A stretch of DNA of 64,000 nucleotides from DYFC01 sp041658585. GTDB lineage: Bacteria; Nitrospirota; Thermodesulfovibrionia; Thermodesulfovibrionales; SM23-35. The notes under the pieces were generated by a model. That model had not been told where the DNA came from and ran no database searches. It worked only from the letters and a program-made list of their open reading frames with translations. Both the position numbers and the translations under genes were made by a program. Shown in pieces: positions 32,084-40,542 of the stretch (position 1 is the first letter of the stretch; every line of letters begins with the position of its first letter). The stretch lies in the NCBI GenBank assembly GCA_041658585.1, contig JBAZZX010000006.1, positions 29,013 to 93,012 of the forward strand, in the 5' to 3' direction.

Positions 32084-33550
32084 ATGACGGCTTTACCTCT
32101 AAAGATTCTCTGTGTTGACGATGATCCTGATCTGTTGCAGATAAATACTGCTATTCTGCGGAATGCCGGGTATGAAGTGACGGAGGCTGCAACAGGGGAG
32201 GAATGCCTCCGGATAACTAAAGAACAACACCCCGATTTAATCCTCCTTGATGTAATGCTGCCGGATATGAGCGGATTTGATATCTGCAGGCAGATCAAGG
32301 AAGCCCCGGAATTGTTAGGCACTTACGTAATGCTGATATCGGGGATGGAAATTTCTTCCGCCTCTCAGGTTAAAGGACTTGATGCAGGAGCGGACGGTTA
32401 CATTGCACGCCCCCTTCCGGCGGAGGAATTCCTGTCCCGCATCTCGGCAATAATCCGCATCAAGAAAACCGAAGCGGCTCTCAGAAAAAGCATGGAACAG
32501 TATAAAACGCTTGTGGAAACGATGAATGAGGGATTAGGGGTCACGGATGAAAACTGCTTAAATATATTTGTGAATGAAAATCTCTGTGCCATGCTGGGAC
32601 ATGAAAAAGACGATATAATCGGGCGTCCGCTCACTCATTTTCTGGATGATGCCAACAAAAAAACATATGAAGAGCAGATATTAAAAAGAAAAGCAGGCGT
32701 CTCCACGCCTTATGAACTTGTTTTAACGAAGAAAGACGGTCAAAAAGTTCAAGCAATTGTGTCGCCAAAGCCGATATTTGACGACAATGGCGACTACAAG
32801 GGAAGTTTTGCCGTGTTAACGGATATCACCGGGCGCAAACGGGCCGAGGAAGAGATCAAGAGACTGAATGAAGAACTGGAACAAAAGGTCATTGAACGTA
32901 CTATACGGTTGCAGGTCCTTTCAAAACGTTTATTGGAAGTGCAGGAAGCTGAACGCCGTTACATAGCGCGGGAGCTGCACGATGAGATTGGTCAGTCCCT
33001 GACCGGCGTCAAACTCGCTTTGGAGAGTCTGATGCATCTGCCGGAAGACAATATCAGGGCCGGCATTCAGGAGGTCCAAAAATCCGTCATTGATCTCCTG
33101 GCCAATGTCCGCAATATTTCGCTTGAGCTGCGGCCCTCGATGCTGGATGACCTTGGACTGCTGCCTGCCTTGTTGTGGCATTTTAAGCGTTATACTTCGC
33201 AGACGAATATACAGGTGGAATTCAAACAGAGCGGGCTGGATATGCGTTTCAGGCCTGAAGTCGAGACTGTAACATATCGCGTTATACAGGAGGCATTGAC
33301 CAATGCGGCCCGCTACGCCGGGGTGAACGAGGTATGGGTTGTGACTGTGGCCGATGAGAACATGATTATGATTAATATTGAAGATAAAGGGAACGGTTTT
33401 GACCCTGAAACTGTCGGAATCAATCGTGAAACTGCCGGCATAGAGGGAATGCGCGAGCGGTTATCTTTATTGGGCGGTCACCTGACCATAGAGTCGTCTC
33501 CCGGCGCCGGCACACGGCTGACGGCAGAGATACCTTTGAAAAATGAATAA
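32084..33550 (+). CDS. Receiver-PAS-histidine kinase (NarX-like HisKA_3)
   Basis: 488 residues; ATG follows GGAGGGAG. Residues about 5-120 are a receiver domain (VDDDP...LLDVMLPDMSG, phospho-Asp in LLDV), about 140-255 a PAS domain, about 285-370 a HisKA_3 dimerisation domain with ARELHDEIGQSLTGVKLALE (His near residue 298), and the rest a HATPase_c (NIEDKGNGFDPE). No membrane segment, so cytoplasmic. The next gene, overlapping by 8 bp, is a NarL-type regulator and the obvious phosphotransfer partner. Confidence 0.88.
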   Translation: MTALPLKILCVDDDPDLLQINTAILRNAGYEVTEAATGEECLRITKEQHPDLILLDVMLPDMSGFDICRQIKEAPELLGTYVMLISGMEISSASQVKGLDAGADGYIARPLPAEEFLSRISAIIRIKKTEAALRKSMEQYKTLVETMNEGLGVTDENCLNIFVNENLCAMLGHEKDDIIGRPLTHFLDDANKKTYEEQILKRKAGVSTPYELVLTKKDGQKVQAIVSPKPIFDDNGDYKGSFAVLTDITGRKRAEEEIKRLNEELEQKVIERTIRLQVLSKRLLEVQEAERRYIARELHDEIGQSLTGVKLALESLMHLPEDNIRAGIQEVQKSVIDLLANVRNISLELRPSMLDDLGLLPALLWHFKRYTSQTNIQVEFKQSGLDMRFRPEVETVTYRVIQEALTNAARYAGVNEVWVVTVADENMIMINIEDKGNGFDPETVGINRETAGIEGMRERLSLLGGHLTIESSPGAGTRLTAEIPLKNE

Positions 33551-34211
33551 CCATACGACTTCAATCACAATAGTTATTGCAGATGACCATGATGTTGTCC
33601 GGTTGGGAATAAGGGCACTGCTGGAGAAAGAGCCCGGTTTTCATATTGCAGGTGAAGCAAAAAACGGGATGGAAACGGTTGATCTCGTAAAACGACTTAA
33701 ACCCGGGTTGGTGTTACTGGATCTTATGATGCCCGATATCAACGGTATTCAGGTTACCAGGAAGATAAAAAAATACTCGTCAAAAACGGGCGTTATAATT
33801 CTCTCGATGCATAGCGATGAGGCATATGTGCTGGAGGCATTAAAGAGCGGGGCGTCCGGCTATGTGCTGAAAGAATCAACAGGGTCCGAACTTGTGCATG
33901 CAATCCATGAGGTGATTGCAGGACGTCGTTTCCTCAGTCCGCCATTGTCCGAATGTGTGATTGAGGCTTATGTACGGACTGCGGGGAAAACCATGCTGGA
34001 TATATACGGAACACTTACAAACCGTGAACGCGAGGTGCTGCAACTATCGGCTGAAGGCTTTAACTCTGTCGATATTGCGGAAAAACTATCGATAAGTATG
34101 CGCACTGCCGAGGTGCATCGTTTTAATCTGATGCGTAAACTCGGACTGCACAATCAGACCGAGCTTGTGCGTTATGCGATTCAGAGGGGAATCGTAACTT
34201 TGAAGGATTAG
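33543..34211 (+). CDS. NarL/FixJ-family response regulator
   Basis: 222 residues. The N-terminal receiver has IADDHDVVRLGIRALLE and phospho-Asp in LVLLDLMMPDING. The C-terminal LuxR helix-turn-helix is TNREREVLQLSAEGFNSVDI then AEKLSISMRTAEVH. It should be phosphorylated by the overlapping NarX-like kinase and activate unknown promoters. A family D half-repeat lies downstream. Confidence 0.92.
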   Translation: MNNHTTSITIVIADDHDVVRLGIRALLEKEPGFHIAGEAKNGMETVDLVKRLKPGLVLLDLMMPDINGIQVTRKIKKYSSKTGVIILSMHSDEAYVLEALKSGASGYVLKESTGSELVHAIHEVIAGRRFLSPPLSECVIEAYVRTAGKTMLDIYGTLTNREREVLQLSAEGFNSVDIAEKLSISMRTAEVHRFNLMRKLGLHNQTELVRYAIQRGIVTLKD

Positions 34212-34222
34212 TATGGTATCCC

Positions 34223-34340
34223 TGACCCGGATTATTCACAAATATTTCTGATTGAACTGAGAACAGAGTATTTTCGCTTTCTCCTCGGCGAATCCGCCTG
34301 AGGCGGACATACTCGGTCGTTCCTCTGCTATCTCCCTCTT
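34223..34340. repeat. Truncated family D repeat
   Basis: Starts at TGACCCGGATTATTCA and follows the 2544 copy to TACTCGGTCGTTCCTC, with an inset GGCGAATCCGCCTGAGGCGG also seen in the 5150 copy. The right half and right inverted end are missing. The remaining 34341-34438 is AT-rich with two ACTACGTAT direct repeats and no gene. Confidence 0.7.
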
Positions 34341-34438
34341 TTTAAACTACGTATTATATTTATTTTTGACTACGTATTTCTACGAATAGACATATTAAAT
34401 AAAATGTGGATAATTAAAGTAATAACTACTTTTATATT

Positions 34439-37372
34439 ATGAGTAATGGGGGTGAAATGACAAATACGGATGGATGCCTTCCGTTTGACGACCATAAAGG
34501 CGTCGTCGATACAAATCCTTTCAAAAGCATTGCGGGACGTCTTGCGAAAAGCAGTCTCTGCCAAAGTGCGGTCATGATCCCGCGAAATCCGGTCATTCTC
34601 TGTGCTGACGATGAACCTGCAAATCGCGAATTGCTCGAAAACATACTCGTTGCAAACGGATATGAGGTGATATGCGCCTCAAACGGAAAAGACGCCCTGC
34701 TAAAGATAAAAACCCGGAAAATAGACCTCGTGCTGTTAGACGTTATGATGCCGGAGTTGAACGGCTTTGAGGTATGCAGGGAGATTAAAGAAAGTAAAGA
34801 GTTCATGAATATACCTGTCATTATGATTACGGCATTGAGCGAAAAAGGAGACCGCATCAAGGGTATAGAGGCCGGGGCAGAGGAGTTTTTATTAAAACCT
34901 TTTGACAAGACAGAGGTGCTCGCCAGGATAAAGATGCTTCTGAAGGTGAAGAAACTCGAAGCCGCATTGGCGCAGTCTGAAAAGCATTACCGGCGCATCT
35001 TTGAAACCTCGAAAGACGGTCTTTTAATTCTTGATAAACCGGAGGGAAACATAATCGACATTAATCAGGCAATTGTAGATTTATTAGGCTATCCCCCGGA
35101 AGATTTATTAGGGAAAAAGGTCATGGATTTCGGTATTTTGAAAGATGCCGCGGATTTTGAAAAAGTCTATACCCAATTAAACAATATAGGATTTGCGCAA
35201 TACACAGATGTTTTAATAGAAACCAATAGGGGAACGCACGTTAATGCAGAGGTATATTTCACTGATGAATCGAATCAGATCCAGTGCAACGTTCGTGACA
35301 TTACGGAGCGAAAGCGTGAGGAAAAAATCCGGCTGATGGCAATGATTGTCGAGTCATCGAATGAAGCGATTATCGGCGAAGCACTGGACGGCGCCATTAT
35401 CACCTGGAACAAGGGTGCAGAGAGGTGCTATGGTTATACCTCGGAAGAAATCAAAGGATGTTCCATATCCGTTCTCCTCCCTCCGGATTATTCGGATGAT
35501 GTTCCGCAGATTCTCGATAAGATCAGTCGCGGAGAAAACATATCCAATTATGAAACTTTACGCATTAGAAAAGACGGTAGTCTTATTCACGTGTCCCTGA
35601 CGGTATCTCCCGTTAAGGATGCGACAGGAAAGATTGTAGGCGCTTCGACCATCGCCCACGACATCACCGAGCGAAAAGAATCCGAGAAAGCGCTAAGTGC
35701 ATTAGAAGTGGAACTTCGTGATAACTACTTTACCCAGTCTGCTATCAACATGATACTCAGCGAATCACTGGAAAATATTTCAATTGAAGAACTGCTACAA
35801 AAGGCATTGAACATGATACTGTCCATCCCGGGGCTTTCATTTGAACCGATCGGAAGCATATACCTTGTTGAAGATGAACCGGGGACCCTGGTGATGAAAG
35901 CTCAAAGCAATCTTTCAGGGCCGGTAAGAAAATTGTGCAGGCAAATTCCATTTGGCACATGCCTTTGCGGACTGGCGGCACAGACCCGGCAGATACAGTC
36001 TGCCGACCATATTGATGAACGCCATGAAACCTGCTACGAGGGGATGGCTCCTCACGGTCATTACGCCGTACCTATCCTGTTTGGCGGCAGAACATTAGGG
36101 GTGATAAATATCTATTTGAAAGAAGGGGTTAGCAGGAATCAAAAAGAAGAGGACTTCCTGCATTCTATTGCCAACACACTGGCCGGCATAATAGTGCGAA
36201 GACAAGTGGAAGATGAGAGAGCAAGGCTGCATGCCCAGCTTCTGCAGGCCCAAAAGATGGAAGCAGTCGGCCAGCTTGCCGGAGGTATTTCCCATGATTT
36301 TAATAATATTCTTACAGCAATGATGGGTTACGGTCATATTCTCAAAATGAAGATGAAGGAAGAAGACCCTCTAAGGACATATGCCGATCAAATCCTTTTA
36401 TTATCGGATAAGGCGGCTAATTTGACGCAGAGCCTTCTTTCCTTCAGCAGGAAGCGTATAATGAACCCCGAACCGGTAAACCTCAATGAGGTTATCAAAA
36501 GAATTGATTATTTGCTGTCAAGGATTATCGGTGAGGATATCCGTTTACAAACCACGCTTTCAGAGGAAGCCCTGATTGTTATGGCGGACTCAGGGCATAT
36601 AGAGCAGGTGTTGATGAACCTTGCAACGAATGCACGGGATGCAATGCCTAAAGGCGGGCTTTTGACTATCGGGACCGAAACAATTGCGATTGACCATGAA
36701 TTCATAAAAGAGCATGGTTTTGGAAAGGAAGGAGAGTATGCCCTTATAGCGTTTATGGATACGGGTGCCGGTATGGACAAAGAGACAAGGGAGAAGATAT
36801 TCGAGCCTTTCTTTACGACAAAGGAAGTCGGCAAGGGGACTGGGCTTGGACTTTCGATGGTATACGGGATCATAAAACAGCATGACGGATATATCAATGT
36901 TTACAGTGAACCGGGCAGGGGGACCACATTCAGGATATATCTGCCGTTGATAAAGGCAAAGGTAGACGAGATAAAACCTGAAGCTATACAACCTGTTGAA
37001 ACAGGCACGGAGACGGTCCTGTTAGCGGAAGATGAAGACGCTATCAGGGAATTCATAAAGAAATTGCTTGAGGAATACGGATATAAGGTAATAACGGCAG
37101 TAGACGGTCAGACTGCAATAAACGAATTTAAGGCGCATAAGGACAAAATTCATCTTGTGCTCCTTGACGTAATAATGCCGAATAGGAACGGCAAAGAGGC
37201 GTACGATGAGATAAAGAAGATAAGACCTGATATCAAGGTTCTATTTATGAGCGGGTATCCGGCGGATATCATTCACAAACATGAGATTGTTGAAAAAGGA
37301 TTTGCATATATCGAAAAACCTGCTTCACCGACAAAGCTTCTGAGAAAAATAAGAGAAGTGCTGGGGAAATGA
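34439..37372 (+). CDS. Hybrid sensor histidine kinase (REC-PAS-PAS-GAF-HisKA-HATPase-REC)
   Basis: 977 residues. In order: receiver (about 52-165, ADDEPANRELLE ... VLLDVMMPELNG), two PAS domains (about 175-280 and 295-415), a GAF-like domain (about 430-590, with C-R-Q-I-P-F-G-T-C-L-C-G), HisKA with GGISHDFNNILTAMMGYG (His near 619), HATPase_c (DTGAGMDKET, GTGLGLSMVYGI) and a C-terminal receiver (AEDEDAIREF ... LVLLDVIMPNRNG). No membrane segment. The Cys-rich GAF stretch could bind a ligand or redox cofactor. The start is uncertain: ATG 34457 has a nearby GGGGGTGA and ATG 34574 begins right at the receiver. No dedicated regulator is adjacent. Confidence 0.88.
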   Translation: MSNGGEMTNTDGCLPFDDHKGVVDTNPFKSIAGRLAKSSLCQSAVMIPRNPVILCADDEPANRELLENILVANGYEVICASNGKDALLKIKTRKIDLVLLDVMMPELNGFEVCREIKESKEFMNIPVIMITALSEKGDRIKGIEAGAEEFLLKPFDKTEVLARIKMLLKVKKLEAALAQSEKHYRRIFETSKDGLLILDKPEGNIIDINQAIVDLLGYPPEDLLGKKVMDFGILKDAADFEKVYTQLNNIGFAQYTDVLIETNRGTHVNAEVYFTDESNQIQCNVRDITERKREEKIRLMAMIVESSNEAIIGEALDGAIITWNKGAERCYGYTSEEIKGCSISVLLPPDYSDDVPQILDKISRGENISNYETLRIRKDGSLIHVSLTVSPVKDATGKIVGASTIAHDITERKESEKALSALEVELRDNYFTQSAINMILSESLENISIEELLQKALNMILSIPGLSFEPIGSIYLVEDEPGTLVMKAQSNLSGPVRKLCRQIPFGTCLCGLAAQTRQIQSADHIDERHETCYEGMAPHGHYAVPILFGGRTLGVINIYLKEGVSRNQKEEDFLHSIANTLAGIIVRRQVEDERARLHAQLLQAQKMEAVGQLAGGISHDFNNILTAMMGYGHILKMKMKEEDPLRTYADQILLLSDKAANLTQSLLSFSRKRIMNPEPVNLNEVIKRIDYLLSRIIGEDIRLQTTLSEEALIVMADSGHIEQVLMNLATNARDAMPKGGLLTIGTETIAIDHEFIKEHGFGKEGEYALIAFMDTGAGMDKETREKIFEPFFTTKEVGKGTGLGLSMVYGIIKQHDGYINVYSEPGRGTTFRIYLPLIKAKVDEIKPEAIQPVETGTETVLLAEDEDAIREFIKKLLEEYGYKVITAVDGQTAINEFKAHKDKIHLVLLDVIMPNRNGKEAYDEIKKIRPDIKVLFMSGYPADIIHKHEIVEKGFAYIEKPASPTKLLRKIREVLGK

Positions 37373-37443
37373 ATCTCAAAGATCATAAAAAATGATCCCG
37401 CTTCCTCCCCTCCCGTCAAGGGATGGGAGATAACAGATACTTC

Positions 37444-37463
37444 GTCCCGAAAGCCTTCGGGAC
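37444..37463. terminator. Possible terminator hairpin between hybrid kinase and OmpA lipoprotein
   Basis: GTCCCGAAAGCCTTCGGGAC forms an 8-bp stem between the two convergent genes. No long T run follows, so termination is uncertain. A degenerate family A-like patch (CTCCCCTCCCGTCAAGGGAT) lies just before it. Confidence 0.4.
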
Positions 37464-37495
37464 TGCGGGGTAGTTCATCATTTATAAAGCAGTCG

Positions 37496-38184
37496 TTACT
37501 CGGAAATAATCAGCACCTCTACACGTCTGTTTTTGGCCCTTCCTTCATCGGTATTGTTTGTGTCAACCGGTTTCAGTTCACCGTAACCGGCTGAGGTTAT
37601 TTTCGATTCTTTCGTGCCGCCTTCTTTTACGACATACTGCTGAACAGCTTTGGCCCGTCTCTCGGAAAGGCGCTGGTTGTAATCCTCGGAACCCTTGCTG
37701 TCGGTATGGCCTTCCAGTTTTACGTGTGCATCAGGATATTTTTTGATAAAGCTGATGGCCCTGTTCAGTTCCGCCTTATCTGTATCCTTGATAACCGCTT
37801 TGTCGAAATCGAAATGAAGCAGCAAGGTCATTCTATCGATTACTTTAGGCGCCGGTTTTGGCGGAGGCGGAGGCGCCGGGCAGAGGGCGTTTGTCTTGTT
37901 TATAGCTTCTTTTGCAATCTCGATGGCCTCTTTTGTCCTGCAGGACCAGTAGACGTCCCATGCCTTGTCTCTTAATCCTTTTGCTTCGGCAAATTCCTTC
38001 GGGCACTGTTTGTCCTTGCCCGCTTTCTGTGCATCCGCAATGGCTTTGTCCGCATTGATCAGCTCGACGGGATGAAATCCGACGCCTTTTTTCAGCGAGT
38101 ATATATACCCTGAACATCCGATAAAAACCATTAAGGACAGGATTGACAGGATGAAAAAATACTTTTTGATGCTCTTCCGTTCAT
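37496..38184 (-). CDS. OmpA-family peptidoglycan-binding lipoprotein, frameshifted near its start
   Basis: The OmpA C-terminal domain is clear (LLLHFDFDKAVIKDTDK, LEGHTDSKGSEDYNQRLSER, GKNRRVEV-type ending AKNRRVEVLI). A Cys-containing helical N-terminal region and a Pro-rich linker (CPAPPPPPKPAPK) precede it. The best start is ATG 38184 with AGGAGG 6 nt upstream, but it is one base out of frame with the domain. One extra A in the five-A run at 38163-38167 would give a lipoprotein signal ending F-I-G-C. As sequenced, the in-frame start is ATG 38131, lacking a ribosome-binding site and most of the signal. The intact protein would tether the outer membrane to peptidoglycan, Pal-like. Confidence 0.75.
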
Positions 38185-38256
38185 TCTAAGACCTCCTGAG
38201 TTGGAAAATCTTATACGAAGATGCAGCTTAGACTGTTGCGTAAGTTCATCACCTCC

Positions 38257-40140
38257 TTATACGCCCGTAGTTTTTTGAGGTATTTCAACGGTAAAAGTCG
38301 TTCCTTTGTTAACTTCACTCTGGACGGAAATCGTCCCGCCCAATTTTTGCATAATCCCATATGATATCGAAAGTCCGAGACCCGTTCCTTTCCCCTTTTC
38401 TTTTGTCGTAAAAAACGGTTCAAAAATATGCTTTACAACATTTTCAGGAATTCCGGGCCCGTTATCTCTGATTGATATTGTTAAAGTGTTCTCATCTTTG
38501 ACGTCCGTAAAAATTTCAATGCGACCTCCCTTTTCAATTGCGTCGACGGCATTATTCATAATATTCAGCACTACCTGTTCAAGTTGTCCTTTATCACCGA
38601 TAACGTTTGGAAGGTCCTCTCTCAGATGCAGTTCCAGGGAAATGTTTCTGAATAAAACCTCTTTTTCAACAAACCCTATAACCTCTCTAAGCGCATCATT
38701 TAGATTAATAATATCACGGGATACGTCCGTCTGCCTCGAAAATCCTAAAAGACGGTGAGTAATCGTCCTACAACGTGTTACACTCTCAAATATTGCGCCA
38801 AGCAAGGAGAGAAACTTTTCTTTATTCCCGCCTGAATCTTCGGACAACTCCAGGAAGTCTTTCATCAAGCCGGCCTTTTCATTAATGATTGCCAGTGGAT
38901 TGTTGATTTCATGAGCAACCCCGGCGGCAAGCCGGCCAATGGCGTCCATTTTATGCGCCTGAAGGAGTAGCTGCTCGGATTTTCGCAGTGCTTCTTCCGT
39001 CTCTTTGCGTATCGTGATGTCACGATTACCTGCTCTCACGCCCAGGAACTTCCCCTGGGTATCGGTTACCGGCTGGCAGACATGTTCAATCCAGCGTAGC
39101 TTCCCGTCTTTCCTCGTGATACGAAAAACGATACTTCGCGGCTCAAGCACGTTAAGGGTTTCATGACGATGCTTAATCAAAATGCTTCTGTCTTCAGCTA
39201 CGGTAATTTCGGATATAAGATCAGGGTTCCCGATAAAGCGCTCCGCTTTATAGCCGGTAATACGCTCACAAGAGGGGGAAACATAGCTCAGTTTTCCGTC
39301 AGGAGTCTCCCAATACTCCCAATCATGGGTAAAATCTGCAACCGTTCGATAACGCAACTCGGCTTCCTTAAGCTCTTCTTCAACCTTTTTCCGTTCTACT
39401 ATTTCGTCCCACAGTTTTTCATTTATTGTCCTCAGTTCGGCGGTCCGCTTTTCTATGCGGTGCTCGAGTTTGTCATGGGATTTGAGTAACGCTATCTCGG
39501 CCTTCTCCCGCCTGCTAATTTCTTTGGATATGCTCTGAATCATTTTATTTGTTACCTTTTTCAATGATTCCAGGAGTTCCACTTTTGTCTTACCCGACAC
39601 CCTTGCGTGCAAGTCACCCTTTGATACCTTATGCAGAACTTCAAAATGCTCGGCAAGGACTATAGCAAACTCATGGGATTGATCGACAATCGCGTTTAAT
39701 TCTTTAGATGTTAAATTAATCATATGTTTCAATTTGCGGATCAATTCGATAGCGGATGATTCATCTATTCTTACAGTAGGATCCCCGGATGAAATTTTCT
39801 TCAGCGCTTCGAAGACTTCATACAGGCTGATAGCCAGTTCCATACTCATGCCTTCCAGTTCCTTGTCTCTCGCTCTGATAATCCTGTTAAATTCCCTGAA
39901 TTGCCTGTTAACTACCTTCAAAGTATCTTTCATGGATGCAACATCGGTATTCTTTTTAAGAACATTGCATCCAAGACACATCTCTATTTTCTCCAGGAAT
40001 TTCCCCTGGATCTCGTTCCTGCAATGAGTTCCCGAAAAGAGCCAGCACTTATGATCAGTCGAATTGTAAGCAGGACATTCCACTTCCTTGCAATTAAAGA
40101 TCTCCCGGCATTTAACCTTTTCTCTTTTCTTAGTGTTCAT
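38257..40140 (-). CDS. Two-CW/HAMP-like/PAS sensor histidine kinase
   Basis: About 627 residues from ATG 40140 (AAGGAG 10 nt upstream). The N-terminus is a Cys-rich two-CW-type domain: C-R-E-I-F-N-C, C-P-A-Y, C-W-L-F-S-G-T-H-C, C-L-G-C, a likely metal or redox sensor. Two HAMP-like helical segments, a coiled coil and a PAS domain (about 270-385) follow, then HisKA (AAGVAHEINNPLAIINEKAG, His near 405) and HATPase_c (DNGPGIPE, GKGTGLGLSISYG). Cytoplasmic. Its kinase core is strikingly like that of the kinase at 46237-47982. Confidence 0.87.
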   Translation of the reverse strand: MNTKKREKVKCREIFNCKEVECPAYNSTDHKCWLFSGTHCRNEIQGKFLEKIEMCLGCNVLKKNTDVASMKDTLKVVNRQFREFNRIIRARDKELEGMSMELAISLYEVFEALKKISSGDPTVRIDESSAIELIRKLKHMINLTSKELNAIVDQSHEFAIVLAEHFEVLHKVSKGDLHARVSGKTKVELLESLKKVTNKMIQSISKEISRREKAEIALLKSHDKLEHRIEKRTAELRTINEKLWDEIVERKKVEEELKEAELRYRTVADFTHDWEYWETPDGKLSYVSPSCERITGYKAERFIGNPDLISEITVAEDRSILIKHRHETLNVLEPRSIVFRITRKDGKLRWIEHVCQPVTDTQGKFLGVRAGNRDITIRKETEEALRKSEQLLLQAHKMDAIGRLAAGVAHEINNPLAIINEKAGLMKDFLELSEDSGGNKEKFLSLLGAIFESVTRCRTITHRLLGFSRQTDVSRDIINLNDALREVIGFVEKEVLFRNISLELHLREDLPNVIGDKGQLEQVVLNIMNNAVDAIEKGGRIEIFTDVKDENTLTISIRDNGPGIPENVVKHIFEPFFTTKEKGKGTGLGLSISYGIMQKLGGTISVQSEVNKGTTFTVEIPQKTTGV

Positions 40141-40432
40141 TTTTATTACAACTCCTTGTTTTTTCACTTTCATCTATTCCAGAAGAACTATTCGCGCCGA
40201 CCATACTAAGTAAGATTATTGTTTATATAGCAATTTTAAATCAATTCTTTAAAAATGTCGAAATAATTGAGAATTAAACTAACAGAATTGTATCGAAAAA
40301 TAGATTTATTGCGGGAATTATTTGAATATACCATAAAATAAGTTTAATCTTTATAATATCCTAATAAAATTATTTAATTGTAATAATAATATTACTTTTA
40401 AGTAAAATAGAACGTTCCGAAACCGCAGTGTA

Positions 40433-40462
40433 TTGGATATTGGCAAAAAATTAACATATAAA
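40433..40462 (+). promoter_or_regulatory. Candidate sigma-70 promoter of the SulP operon
   Basis: TTGGAT (40433-40438), 18 nt, TATAAA (40457-40462). AAAGGAGAG lies just before the ATG at 40543. The 40174-40542 gap is very AT-rich and otherwise shows no gene; it must also hold the promoter of the divergent kinase. Confidence 0.4.
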
Positions 40463-40542
40463 CCGATTAATTCAGTATAGTATGAAATTTTTTATTAAAA
40501 AACTGTAATATAAAAAATCGAGCTAATAAAGGAGAGTTAATT

